Notes under the pieces: generated by a model
Database searches by the model: none
Told to the model about the DNA's origin: nothing
What the model saw: only the letters and a program-made list of their open reading frames with translations
Made by a program: the position numbers and the translations under genes
Shown here: positions 44,416 through 52,987 of the stretch, in pieces
Numbering within the stretch: the stretch's first letter is position 1
Layout: every line of letters begins with the position of its first letter
Source of the DNA: CAZVYN01 sp964631125
GTDB taxonomy: Bacteria > Eisenbacteria > RBG-16-71-46 > CAIMUX01
Assembly (NCBI GenBank): GCA_964631125.1
Contig: CAZVYN010000009.1
Coordinates: 1-64,000 of the forward strand
Length of the DNA: 64,000 bases
Direction: 5' to 3'

Positions 44416-45189
44416 TCAGCTTCGACGAGCGGTCAAGAGGCGGACTGCTCCCAAGAAACCGGGGGTCGATTCGACGTCGACGAATCCAGAGGCGCCCAGC
44501 CTATCGATCAGCACTTGTTCCGGCGGCAGAGCACGGACCGAATCGACCATGAACTCGTAGGCCGAGCGATCGGCGCCGAAGAGAGCAGCCAGCCGCGGTA
44601 ACACCCAGCGGAAATATGGACGATAGACGAATCCGCCCAGCCCGCGAGTCGGGTAGCGCATGTCGAGAATGGCGATCCTGCCGCCCGGACGGACGACACG
44701 CGCGCACTCGTCGAAGAACGAGCCGAGGTCTCGCGCGTGGCGCAGCGCGAATCCCTGAGCGAGCGCGCCGATCGATGCCGAGCGAAACGGCAGCCGGTCC
44801 ATCTCCCCGGCCACGCTCGGGGCGCCGTCCGACCCGCGCTCCTCGAGCTTCGTTCTTCCGGTCCGCAGGAGAGCGGCAGAGAGATCGGACCGCAAGAGAC
44901 GCGGCGGCTTCGGTTCGGTCGCGGCGGCCGCGGCCAGCGCGAGCGCCAGGTCCCCGGTGCCGGAAGCGAGATCGACCCAGGGTCCGGGAGAGCCCCGGAG
45001 AGATCGGGCAGTCCAACGACGCCAGTGCTGATCGAGACCGAAGCTGAGGCGACGATTCAGCCGGTCGTACCTCGGTTCGATCTCTTCGAAGAGCCGGCGC
45101 AGGGCGCGGCGGCGTTGTTCCCAGGGCGCACCGAAGAGCGCGTCGCCGTGACGGGTGGTCGCGCTTCTCGTGCTCTCGGGTCGTTCCAT
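44416..45189 (-). CDS. ubiE: Demethylmenaquinone methyltransferase (UbiE/MenG)
   Basis: A 257-residue class I SAM methyltransferase. The family start ALFEEIEPRYDRLNRRLSFG-like stretch (LFEEIEPRYDRLNRRLSFGL) and WRRWTARSL are present. The SAM loop VDLASGTGDLALALA follows, then MDRLPFRSASIGALAQGFALRH and GGRIAILDMRYPTRG. It methylates demethylmenaquinone, the last step of menaquinone synthesis. ATG 45189 (MERPEST) is preferred; GTG 45225 would add 12 residues. No other quinone genes are near. It is convergent with the dehydrogenase, leaving only 19 bp between stops. Confidence 0.9.
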   Translation of the reverse strand: MERPESTRSATTRHGDALFGAPWEQRRRALRRLFEEIEPRYDRLNRRLSFGLDQHWRRWTARSLRGSPGPWVDLASGTGDLALALAAAAATEPKPPRLLRSDLSAALLRTGRTKLEERGSDGAPSVAGEMDRLPFRSASIGALAQGFALRHARDLGSFFDECARVVRPGGRIAILDMRYPTRGLGGFVYRPYFRWVLPRLAALFGADRSAYEFMVDSVRALPPEQVLIDRLGASGFVDVESTPGFLGAVRLLTARRS

Positions 45190-45358
45190 GCTTCTCGATT
45201 CTTCGCCAATCTCATGGTTGACCACCGGTCGCCAGCGTCCCTACTTTCGCAGCCGATCGAGGCGATTGTCTCGGTCCTTCGCCCGCATCGTCTCTTGCGG
45301 CCTGAGATGGTGCGGGCCTTTTCATCTTCAGGGGGCGCCTCCCCGGCGTGCGCGCGAC

Positions 45359-46975
45359 TCACTCGACCACGAGGAGACTGCGCGAACCTCCGGTCTCGCC
45401 GTCGAGGATCAAGCGTGCCAGGTAGACGCCCGGCGCCGGCGGCGCGCTCCAGAGGCGCTCATACGACCCGGCGGCGAGCCGCTCGTCGTTCGCACGGAGG
45501 AGCCGCCGGCCCGTCACGTCGAAGATTTCCCAACTCACGACCGCCTCCCGCTCCAACGAGAAATGTAGATGAACCGCGCCCTTGGCGGGATGCGGGCGCA
45601 CCCCGAGTTCGACGCGCAGGCGCGCAGTCGCGCCGGGGATCGACGTGGATTCGTCCGGGTCGTGATGATCGAGGACCAAGCCGCCGGTTCCGTCCGGGTC
45701 GAGCCAGTCTCGCAAGCGTGACGACGCGGCGCCGCCGCCATCCCAGGAACGCGAGAGGCGCCCGAACCAGTCGGAGAGGTCGTCGTCACACGAGGCGTAG
45801 CCGCCATGGAGCTGCCCGATGAGGCGGTGATTCTCATCCCACAAGCCGCCGCCCGACGATCCCGGTTCCGTCGTTCCGTCGTCCCACCGCTCGATGCGCC
45901 AGTGGGAGCCGTTGCCCGGCGGGAAAGAACTGAGATGTGACGTCACGGTGGGCGGATCGAGATCGAAGCTGATCGCCTTCTCGTCGGTGTTCGGATGATG
46001 GATCGAGATCGTCCTCGCGGGCTGGGCCGTCTCGCGCGCATCCCATCCAGAATAGACGACGTCGAACGCGGAATCGGGCCCGCTGCTCAGCCGCAGGAGG
46101 CTGAAATCGGAGAAGGCGTAGTGCGCGAGCAGCACCGACCCGGAGGTGTGCTCGCTCAGGTCGCCACAACAGAGATCACCGCACGAAGGCGACTCGAAGT
46201 TCCAGTAGACGACGACGGTCTGGTCGTTGGCGATAGAGATTCCACAGTGGTCGGCCGTGAGGAAATACGGCGGACGCGCCGGATCGTAACTGTTCACGAG
46301 CTGTCCGGTACAACGCCAGGCGCCGTTGCGAGTGTAGAGGCCTACCGAGCGGACCTCCTCGCGCCATGGATCCGCTTCGGGGCAGACGACATCGTTGTTG
46401 CAGTTTCCTTGGCGCGCACTCCTGCCGAACCCCCGGTAGTCGTGCTGCACGCTTCCCAATACGACGCGCGGCTCCGGCTCCGCCGGCACGAAGAGTTCGA
46501 CGATCAACGCATCGCCGGGAAAGATCGGGGACCAGAACTCACCCTCGCGGGCATCCTCCGCGGTGAACGGCCCGCCGACCCAGGCGCGATCCGGCGCGTA
46601 GACGTGGAGCGACGCCCCGGCCGGCAGATCGAAGGTGGTGAATCCGAGGTTGAGGCTGCGGGCGCCGATCGACTCGATCCGCCACCGACACAGACGCCCT
46701 TCGGGTCCCAGGTCGATCCAAGTCCCCTCCTCAGCGAGATCTCTATCGACCTGATGCGTCGCGGCGAACCGAATGCCACCGCCCGAGGCGGCCGCTTCAC
46801 GGGCGGAGTCCTCGGTCAGGCACCGGGCCTCATCGACCCACGGGAGGAGGGCGTGCGCCACTCCTGCGAGGTCCAAGTCCAGGTCGAAGCTCTTCGGCCC
46901 GGCGACGACTTCGGCAGCCCCTCCGAAGATCGCGATCAGAACGACTGCGCAGTGAGCACTCGGGCGCCGGAACAT
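45359..46975 (-). CDS. Secreted trypsin-like (lysyl-endopeptidase-like) serine protease
   Basis: A 538-residue exported S1 protease. A signal peptide (AVVLIAIFGGAAEVVAG) is followed by a propeptide-like beta domain to about 190. The catalytic triad is His243 (FLTADHC), Asp290 (YAFSDFSLLRL) and Ser374 (EPGSSGGGLWD), with paired cysteines such as SCGDLCCGD, as in Achromobacter protease I-type enzymes. The last 85 residues form a FlgD/Por-type sorting domain: RPHPAKGAVHLHFSLE, EIFDVTGRRLLR, GVYLARLILDG and terminal SLLVVE. The layout parallels Bacteroidetes type IX cargo. It is transcribed downstream of the PEP-CTERM gene, with a terminator between. Confidence 0.88.
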   Translation of the reverse strand: MFRRPSAHCAVVLIAIFGGAAEVVAGPKSFDLDLDLAGVAHALLPWVDEARCLTEDSAREAAASGGGIRFAATHQVDRDLAEEGTWIDLGPEGRLCRWRIESIGARSLNLGFTTFDLPAGASLHVYAPDRAWVGGPFTAEDAREGEFWSPIFPGDALIVELFVPAEPEPRVVLGSVQHDYRGFGRSARQGNCNNDVVCPEADPWREEVRSVGLYTRNGAWRCTGQLVNSYDPARPPYFLTADHCGISIANDQTVVVYWNFESPSCGDLCCGDLSEHTSGSVLLAHYAFSDFSLLRLSSGPDSAFDVVYSGWDARETAQPARTISIHHPNTDEKAISFDLDPPTVTSHLSSFPPGNGSHWRIERWDDGTTEPGSSGGGLWDENHRLIGQLHGGYASCDDDLSDWFGRLSRSWDGGGAASSRLRDWLDPDGTGGLVLDHHDPDESTSIPGATARLRVELGVRPHPAKGAVHLHFSLEREAVVSWEIFDVTGRRLLRANDERLAAGSYERLWSAPPAPGVYLARLILDGETGGSRSLLVVE

Positions 46976-47037
46976 GAGCGATCTCCTCCTGGAAGTCCGA
47001 CGTGCGACCGGTTCCCTTGGTGCGCCCGAAAAGCGAA

Positions 47038-47069
47038 GAGACCCGCGAGGCGCTGGCCTCGCGGGTCTC
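47038..47069 (-). terminator. 14-bp perfect stem terminator after the PEP-CTERM gene
   Basis: GAGACCCGCGAGGC-GCTG... and its exact complement form the stem; on the minus strand it is followed by TTCGCTTTTC. It lies 50 bp after the PEP-CTERM stop and 63 bp before the protease start. Confidence 0.8.
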
Positions 47070-47119
47070 GGGTGTCACGCCGAAGCGCGCGATCGAGCGC
47101 GCTTTCGAGTTCTTTCGTC

Positions 47120-47737
47120 CTAGCGACGACGACGGAAGCGGGCGGCGGCCAGACCCAAACCTCCGAGACCGAGCAAGAGAACACTGGCCGGTTCCGGTAT
47201 CGGAGCCGCCGGACGATCGAAGGTGATCGTCGAGACGCCCGCGATACCGACGGCGTTTACGTTGTCGTAGAACGTGATGTAGTCGATCTCATCGGCGCCT
47301 CCGGAGAGCGAAGCCGTACCGGACACATCGGGTAGAGCGGAGTCGAACTGGTCGAGCAGATCGCCGCCGCTGTTATACGCCCTCGCGCTGAATCCGATGT
47401 TCTCGGTCGGCGACGCGGCCAGGAGCCAATCCAGATCGACGTAGCTGGTCCCGTCGTTGAAATCGATCCTCGCCTGGTGAGTCGGCGGATCATCGAAGTC
47501 GAAGTCGACAGCCAACCCGCGTCCGTCGAACGGATCGTAGTTGGTGTCGTGCTGCCAGTAGGCGCCGGAGGTCTGGATTCCGTACGAGTTCCACTCGTTC
47601 CCGTCGAGGAACTCGAACGATCCGGCCGGGTCGTTGAAGACCTCGGTGAAATCGATGGTAAACGCGGCGGCGTTGGCGATGCTTGCGCCCGCAAGGGTCA
47701 GCGCACCGAACGCGATCGATCGAAACACACACTTCAT
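47120..47737 (-). CDS. PEP-CTERM exported protein
   Basis: A 205-residue exported beta-rich protein. The signal peptide is MKCVFRSIAFGALTLAGAS with cleavage near ANAA. The mature domain (DFTEVFNDPAGSFEFLDGNEW ... DYITFYDNVNAVGIAGVSTI) resembles other PEP-CTERM structural domains. The C-terminus is a textbook sorting signal: PIPEP, a hydrophobic helix (SVLLLGLGGLGLAA) and ARFRRRR. In other bacteria an exosortase cleaves after PEP; none is in this window. AGGAGAG precedes ATG 47737. Biological role is unknown, often linked to extracellular polysaccharide. Confidence 0.88.
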   Translation of the reverse strand: MKCVFRSIAFGALTLAGASIANAAAFTIDFTEVFNDPAGSFEFLDGNEWNSYGIQTSGAYWQHDTNYDPFDGRGLAVDFDFDDPPTHQARIDFNDGTSYVDLDWLLAASPTENIGFSARAYNSGGDLLDQFDSALPDVSGTASLSGGADEIDYITFYDNVNAVGIAGVSTITFDRPAAPIPEPASVLLLGLGGLGLAAARFRRRR

Positions 47738-47903
47738 GTTGTCTCTCCTATAGTCCGTCTCGCCGAGCGGCCGCCGCGATCGGCCGAATCCTGAGCGATG
47801 CAAATGGGCACCAGCGAATGCTCGTTTCCGAAGGTAACGGCCTCCTTCGCGCACCGTCAACTCGAGATTTCACCTGTCACCGAATCAGCGTGGACGAGGA
47901 GCG

Positions 47904-47988
<85 letters not shown>

Positions 47989-48006
47989 TCTACTTCCACC
48001 GCCTGG

Positions 48007-48912
48007 TCAGCGAAGTCTCGGATCCCCGGGATCGGGCGCCCTTCCCCACCAAACCTGGATCACTTCGCCGTCCTGCAGTCTGAAAACGACTGGAAGTCGC
48101 CGATAGTACTGGCGGAGGGCCTTCTGCGAGGCATGGCCGACCGGAAATCCCGGTACATGCTCGAGCTGCCAGGCGCGCCGCGCGGCGCGGTCGCCTGCAA
48201 AAATCGCGGCGACCCGGAGCCCCGGCTCGGACTGCCCGATCTGCTCCAAGGCGGGCAACGAAGCGTCGCAGGCGGCGCAATCGGGCCCGACCAGCGCGAC
48301 CAGAACGGCCCCCTGTTCGAGCGGGAGTCGAAGGTCCTCGGCGGAGAGACCGCTCAGGTCGGCGCCCGGGCCGATCCCAGTGACCCACCGGTCGACGGGC
48401 GCATGCGGACCGATCCAGGGCCAGGCGAGCGCGACCAAGATCAGCCCGACGGCGACGCAGCGCCGCGCCCGAGGCAGCGGGGGCGACTTCGGACCGAGCC
48501 GCCAGGCGATCCCCAGGAGAGCGAGGAAAACGAGGTCTTCCACGATCACTTCCCCCGGGCCCCGCGCCGCGAGCCGACCGAAGCAGCCACACTCGGTGAC
48601 GTCGCCGCGAGCCCAGCCGATCGCTGTGGCGGCGATGAAGATGAGGAGCAGCGCCGCAGTGGCCGGGATCGCGACGCGCGGCGCGAACCAGAGCAACAGG
48701 CCCACGCCGAGCACGCCTTCGAGGATGACCAGGAGGACCGCGGATGGCGCGCTCCACGCCGAGGGGGACAACCCGTAGTCGGTGATCTGAGTTGCGAAGA
48801 GCGCGAGATCGGCGCCCTTGAGGAACGCGGCCGTGAGGAAGATCACCCCTACGATCGCGGCCGCAGCCCAACCCAACCAGGCGAGAAACGGGCGCATCCG
48901 CTCCGAGATCAC
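48007..48912 (-). CDS. MauE/DoxX-type redox membrane protein with a CxxC thiol domain
   Basis: A 301-residue protein. Four N-terminal hydrophobic helices (13-32, 55-75, 80-100, 123-140) with TECGCFG (108-112) match MauE/DoxX-like redox-associated membrane proteins. A fifth helix (152-167) leads to a periplasmic thioredoxin-like part with GPDCAACDASLP (Cys212, Cys215). It may relay reducing or oxidising equivalents across the membrane, for example in cytochrome or disulphide maturation. GTG 48912 overlaps the upstream stop by 4 bp; ATG 48897 is an alternative. Paired with the thioredoxin-like gene. Confidence 0.85.
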   Translation of the reverse strand: MISERMRPFLAWLGWAAAAIVGVIFLTAAFLKGADLALFATQITDYGLSPSAWSAPSAVLLVILEGVLGVGLLLWFAPRVAIPATAALLLIFIAATAIGWARGDVTECGCFGRLAARGPGEVIVEDLVFLALLGIAWRLGPKSPPLPRARRCVAVGLILVALAWPWIGPHAPVDRWVTGIGPGADLSGLSAEDLRLPLEQGAVLVALVGPDCAACDASLPALEQIGQSEPGLRVAAIFAGDRAARRAWQLEHVPGFPVGHASQKALRQYYRRLPVVFRLQDGEVIQVWWGRAPDPGDPRLR

Positions 48913-49703
48913 GGCCGGCGCGCGGCCAGGATCATCGCGAGATCGGATTCGATGCTCGTGACCGGCTCTTCCTCGATCCGTCCCAGCTCCGCGCCGCCCT
49001 GATAGACCACGATGGTCGGAGTGTCACTGATCGACGCGCGACGGATCGGCTCCGCGGGCTCCGCCAGGTCCTCGTCCATCGCGTAGAAGGTCGGAGTGAG
49101 ATGCGGGTTCGCCGCCGCGTCGAGAGTGGCAAGCAGCCGGGGAACCCACACCTTGCAGTGCGAACACCAAGCCCCGAAGAAGACCTCGATGCGCGTCTCG
49201 CGATCCACCGCCCGCAACGAGGCGACCGACTTGGCGTCCGGCTCATAGCGTTCGGCCGCGTAGACGTAGTCGGGCTTGGAGTCTTGTAACTTGGCCAAGT
49301 CGAGTGCCCCCACCAACGGCGGCTCGGGCTCGATCGCGAGGGTATGGTCTTCGTCGAGGAAAGTCATCGTGCCGCCCGATTCCATGAATCCCCCGCCGTC
49401 GGCGCCCGCCGAGAGATCAGGCGCGGGCCCGTCTTCCAGCCAGCTGACGCTCTCGCGGGGAACCACGCGGTAGGTCCGCGCTCGCAGCGCGAGGATGAAG
49501 ACGTTCTCGCCGCCCGTGGGGACGACGAGCGTCTGCTGGTAGTCGGGGCTCTCGAAGATCCGCGCGCCGACGTCGATCGAATCGGAGACCACACAGCGCA
49601 GTCCGGCGGCTTCGTGCCAAGTCGAGGGGGGCGCCGCCGCCGACCCACTCGCCCACGACAGGCCAACGGCGAATGGGAGCAGAAGTACGTGGCGGATCAT
49701 CAT
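48909..49703 (-). CDS. Exported thioredoxin-like protein
   Basis: A 264-residue exported protein. The signal peptide is HVLLLPFAVGLSWASGSAAA. An N-terminal beta domain of unknown type (30-140) is followed by a thioredoxin fold with active site FFGAWCSHCKVW (Cys180, Cys183) and a cis-Pro segment SDTPTIVVYQGG. AGGAGG lies upstream of ATG 49703; a second Met follows directly. The stop overlaps the MauE-like gene by 4 bp, so the two probably form a periplasmic thiol-redox couple. The pair lies between tRNA-Cys and tRNA-Leu on the same strand. Confidence 0.85.
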   Translation of the reverse strand: MMIRHVLLLPFAVGLSWASGSAAAPPSTWHEAAGLRCVVSDSIDVGARIFESPDYQQTLVVPTGGENVFILALRARTYRVVPRESVSWLEDGPAPDLSAGADGGGFMESGGTMTFLDEDHTLAIEPEPPLVGALDLAKLQDSKPDYVYAAERYEPDAKSVASLRAVDRETRIEVFFGAWCSHCKVWVPRLLATLDAAANPHLTPTFYAMDEDLAEPAEPIRRASISDTPTIVVYQGGAELGRIEEEPVTSIESDLAMILAARRP

Positions 49704-49792
49704 CGGGACCTCCTCCGGAAACTGACGGCGCGAAGCGGCAGCTGCTACCGCTCCGAGGCGACCATGGTTCCGGGAGAGGCGCCGGAAGAAAA

Positions 49793-49867
49793 TGGAGGCG
49801 CCACCCGGATTTGAACCGGGGAATAACGGTTTTGCAGACCGTTGCCTTACCACTTGGCTATGGCGCC
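49793..49867 (-). tRNA. tRNA-Cys (anticodon GCA)
   Basis: A 75-nt cloverleaf including encoded CCA. The acceptor GGCGCCA pairs with TGGCGCC, with discriminator U73 as expected for tRNA-Cys. The anticodon stem ACGGT/ACCGT encloses CTGCAAA, giving anticodon GCA. Confidence 0.95.
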
Positions 49868-49930
49868 CTAGATTCCTGGCGCCCCAGCCGCGTCTTTCGA
49901 GGGACGCGACCGGAGAACCGGAGAAACGGA

Positions 49931-49965
49931 GGCCCGCCGGCTCGGTCGAAAACCGGCGGCGGGCC
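49931..49965 (-). terminator. Stem-loop between tRNA-Gly and tRNA-Cys
   Basis: GGCCCGCCG and CGGCGGGCC pair perfectly, with an inner CGGT/ACCG extension. It may end the tRNA-Gly transcript, or could be a processing structure between the two tRNAs. Confidence 0.55.
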
Positions 49966-49973
49966 TTCAATCA

Positions 49974-50050
49974 TGGAGCGGGAGACGGGATTCGAACCCG
50001 CGACAGTCACCTTGGCAAGGTGGCGCTCTACCGGGCTGAGCTACTCCCGC
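49974..50050 (-). tRNA. tRNA-Gly (anticodon GCC)
   Basis: A 77-nt cloverleaf with encoded CCA. The acceptor GCGGGAG pairs with CTCCCGC. The anticodon arm CCACC-TTGCCAA-GGTGA gives anticodon GCC, with one C-A mismatch at the top of the stem. The T-arm contains GCGGGTTCGAATCCCG(T). Confidence 0.95.
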
Positions 50051-50196
50051 TCGAGACTCGATGCGGACTCACGGGTCGGCCGCGACGCGAGCGCCAATGC
50101 CGTCCACGAGTGCCGGCACACTACGGGCGGGCCGACAGGGGTGTCAACCGCCAACATCCCCACTAGAAGCAGGATCGACCGAGCAGCGGGGCAACT

Positions 50197-50231
50197 GGAG
50201 TTCGGGAGATGGAAGGCATCTCCCGAACTCC
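50197..50231 (+). promoter_or_regulatory. 15-bp perfect hairpin in the lysC leader
   Basis: GGAGTTCGGGAGATG-GAAGG-CATCTCCCGAACTCC is followed by CTATTCTGG and ends 57 bp before the aspartate kinase GTG. No plus-strand gene lies upstream that would need a terminator, so this may be an attenuator or leader element of lysC. On the minus strand it would lie upstream of tRNA-Gly. Confidence 0.55.
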
Positions 50232-50288
50232 CTATTCTGGCCGACGCGGCGGGGAGCGTGAACAGGACGGGAGTGCGGAGGAGGACGC

Positions 50289-51509
50289 GTGTCGCTGCGG
50301 GTGCTGAAATTCGGCGGGACGTCGGTGGAGACGCCCGAGCGCATCCTCGCCGTCGCGCGTCGAATCCAGGCCGCGCGCGCGGCGGGCGATCAGGTGGTGG
50401 CGGTGGTCTCGGCCATGGGGCAGACGACCGACGAGTTGTTGCGCCTCGCGCATCGCGTCAGCCGCACGCCGCATGGTCGCGAACTCGACATGCTGCTCAC
50501 CTCCGGCGAACGGATCGCGATGGCGCTGGTCGCGATGGCGCTGGAGTCGCTCGGATGTCCCGCCATCTCGTTCACCGGCTCCCAGAGCGGAATCATCACC
50601 GACGAGCGGCACTTCGATGCGCGGATCCGCACGATCCGGCCCGGCCGCATCGTGAAGGAATTGGCGGAAGAGAAGGTCGTGATCGTCGCGGGCTTCCAGG
50701 GGGTCTCGGCCGCGAAGGAAATCACCACTCTCGGTCGCGGAGGGAGCGACACGACCGCCGTCGCGATGGCGGTGCGATTCGGCGCGGCGCGCTGCGAGAT
50801 CCTGACCGATGTCGCCGGCGTCTTGTCGGCCGATCCTCGTGTGGTCTCCGCCGCCCGGAAGCTGGAGCGGATCGATCACGCGACGATGATCGTCCTCTCC
50901 CACCTGGGAGGACGCGTGCTCTATCGCCGCGCCGCCATCGTCGCGCGGAGGTTCGGGCTCCCGCTCGAGGTGCGCTGTTCGTACGACGATGCTCCCGGCA
51001 CGATGGTCGGCGCCGACGAGGCGCCTCTGCGCCCATTCTCGGAGGAGACAGTCTCGATGGAAGAGGATCGATTTCTCGCGGTGGCGCTGGAGTCGCCCGT
51101 GCGCTGGGTCCGCAGGACGGGGGCCGGAGGCGCCTCCGGCGCGACGTCGGCGGTGAGTCGCGCGCGCGTCGCGGCGCCGTCATTCTTCTACGTCTTCAGC
51201 GAGCGGCCAGAGGGCGGTTGGCTGGAGGAATGGGTCGAGCCACCGGACGGCGACACCGCGGTTGATGGCGGGATGGCGTTGAACGCGGGAAACGACATCC
51301 GGACCGAGATCCGCACGGTTGCGCTCGTCAGTTTGGTCGGCGAGGGGCTTGTCACACAGCGAGAGACGATCCTCGCCGTGCGCGGCTGCCTGGAAGCAGC
51401 GGGCATCCCCGTCTTGGCGCTCCACGCGAGCAGCCTCTCGATCTCGATGGTGACGGCGGAGGAAGACGGCGAGCGCGCGAGCCGAGCGCTCCATGCTCGC
51501 TTCTTCTAG
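50289..51509 (+). CDS. lysC: Aspartate kinase
   Basis: A 406-residue kinase phosphorylating L-aspartate, the first step toward Lys, Thr, Met and diaminopimelate. VLKFGGTSVETPERI is the nucleotide-binding start, SGERIAMAL and LGRGGSDTTAVAMA are conserved catalytic blocks, and CEILTDVAGVLSADPRVV follows. The C-terminal ACT domain (TVALVSLVGEGLVTQRETIL) is intact. The region where the first ACT domain should lie (about 255-330) is poorly conserved and contains a Gly/Ala/Ser-rich insert, so feedback control may differ. GTG 50289 has GGAGGAGG upstream. It overlaps the convergent glgA by 4 bp. Confidence 0.93.
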   Translation: MSLRVLKFGGTSVETPERILAVARRIQAARAAGDQVVAVVSAMGQTTDELLRLAHRVSRTPHGRELDMLLTSGERIAMALVAMALESLGCPAISFTGSQSGIITDERHFDARIRTIRPGRIVKELAEEKVVIVAGFQGVSAAKEITTLGRGGSDTTAVAMAVRFGAARCEILTDVAGVLSADPRVVSAARKLERIDHATMIVLSHLGGRVLYRRAAIVARRFGLPLEVRCSYDDAPGTMVGADEAPLRPFSEETVSMEEDRFLAVALESPVRWVRRTGAGGASGATSAVSRARVAAPSFFYVFSERPEGGWLEEWVEPPDGDTAVDGGMALNAGNDIRTEIRTVALVSLVGEGLVTQRETILAVRGCLEAAGIPVLALHASSLSISMVTAEEDGERASRALHARFF

Positions 51510-52987
51510 CCCCGTCGCACCGCGCGCACCTCTCGGTAGAGTTCGACGTACTGTTGCGCTGCGTGCCCCCAGGAGTGATCGATCTGCATGACTTCGCTGA
51601 CGAGTTTCTTCCACGCCCGTTTCTTCTGGTGTGCGGCGAGGCCGCGGCGCACCGCGGCGAGCATGGCGTCTGCGGAGTACTCGTCGAAGACGAAGCCGTT
51701 GCCGCGCCCGGTCTCGGGGTCGTACTCCCGGACCGTGTCCGCCAAGCCGCCCGTCGCGCGGACGATCGGAATCGTTCCGTAACGCAGTGAGTACATCTGG
51801 TTGAGGCCGCACGGTTCGTAGCGCGACGGCATGAGGAAGAAGTCGGACCCCGCTTCGATCAGGTGCGCCATCGGGTCGTTGAACTCCAGCGAGACCGAGA
51901 ACTTCTGCCGGTAGCGGGTCCGCAAGCGACGCATCAACTCTTCGTAGCGTCTCTCCCCCTTCCCCAGGACGATCAGTTTCATCCTCTCCTGCAGCAGCTC
52001 ATGCGCCGCGGCCTCCAGCAAGTCGAATCCCTTCTGCTCGACAAGTCGGGAGATCATCCCGATGATGGGAACATCCGGCTCCACCGGCAGCTCAGCGGAT
52101 TCCAGAAGCCTGGTCTTGTTCTCCTTCTTGCCGGCGAGATCGTTCGACGAGTAGTTCGCCGGGAGCAGTCGATCGGTCGTCGGATCCCACATTTCGACGT
52201 CGACGCCGTTGAGGATCCCGACGAGGTCCTTCCCGCGCGCGCGGAGCACACCCTCCAGTCCGCGCCCATGTTCGGCGGAAGACTGGATCTCCGCGGCATA
52301 CCGCGGGCTCACCGTCGCGACGCGATCAGCGTAGATGATTCCCGCCTTCATCAAATTGAGATGGCCGTAGAACTCGAGCGGACCCATCGGCTCCGCCAAC
52401 TTCGGATCGAGTCCGGTCAGCCGGATCGTGTCGTGCGGATAGATCCCCTGGTATCCGAGATTGTGGATGGCGAAGACCAGTCCGATCGATCTGGCGGACT
52501 CGCGGCCGCGCAGCGACTCGCGCAGCATCGGCGCCGCCACCGCCGTCTGGTGATCGTTCAGGTGGAGGACGTCCGGCGACGACTCCAGGATCTCGAGTCC
52601 CTCCAGCACCGCCTTGCAGAAGAAGATGAATCGCTCGTCGTTGTCAGGGAAATCGCGTCCGCTGCGAGCGTCGTTGTAGACGCCGTCTCGACCGAAGTAA
52701 CCCTCATGGCCGACCAAGACGATGCGGACGCCGGTCTCCGGTAAGAGCGCGACATCGTAGCTGGCCCACTCGCGGCGTCCGCCGAGCGAGACCTCCGCTT
52801 GGCCGACGCGCGTGAGCTGAAGGCGAGGCTCTTTCGCGAGGACAGATCGATAACGAGGCAGGAAAACTGTGACGTAGTGCCCTTGCCGATCGAGCTCCTT
52901 GGCGAGTGCGGCGATGACGTCCCCCAACCCGCCCACCTTCGCGTACGGGGCGAGTTCCGCGGTCGCCATCGCGATGTCGAGTTTCAC
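51506..52987 (-). CDS. glgA: Glycogen synthase (ADP-glucose type)
   Basis: A 493-residue GT5 enzyme extending alpha-1,4-glucan from ADP-glucose. ELAPYAKVGGLGDVIAAL holds the KxGGL donor motif. VFAIHNLGYQGIYP, ISRLVEQKGFDLL and MPSRYEPCGLNQMYSLRYGT are conserved synthase blocks. Length is normal. The start is GTG 52987, overlapping the galT stop by 4 bp. It is the last gene of the ten-gene polysaccharide operon and overlaps lysC tail to tail by 4 bp, leaving no room for a terminator. Confidence 0.96.
   Translation of the reverse strand: MKLDIAMATAELAPYAKVGGLGDVIAALAKELDRQGHYVTVFLPRYRSVLAKEPRLQLTRVGQAEVSLGGRREWASYDVALLPETGVRIVLVGHEGYFGRDGVYNDARSGRDFPDNDERFIFFCKAVLEGLEILESSPDVLHLNDHQTAVAAPMLRESLRGRESARSIGLVFAIHNLGYQGIYPHDTIRLTGLDPKLAEPMGPLEFYGHLNLMKAGIIYADRVATVSPRYAAEIQSSAEHGRGLEGVLRARGKDLVGILNGVDVEMWDPTTDRLLPANYSSNDLAGKKENKTRLLESAELPVEPDVPIIGMISRLVEQKGFDLLEAAAHELLQERMKLIVLGKGERRYEELMRRLRTRYRQKFSVSLEFNDPMAHLIEAGSDFFLMPSRYEPCGLNQMYSLRYGTIPIVRATGGLADTVREYDPETGRGNGFVFDEYSADAMLAAVRRGLAAHQKKRAWKKLVSEVMQIDHSWGHAAQQYVELYREVRAVRRG

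Noticed and set aside
47120..47190. Simple membrane anchor instead of PEP-CTERM
   Set aside because: The PxPEP motif, helix and Arg cluster at the extreme C-terminus fit the sorting signal better than an ordinary anchor.
50060..50288. Lysine riboswitch before lysC
   Set aside because: The leader is too short and shows one simple hairpin instead of the five-helix lysine aptamer.
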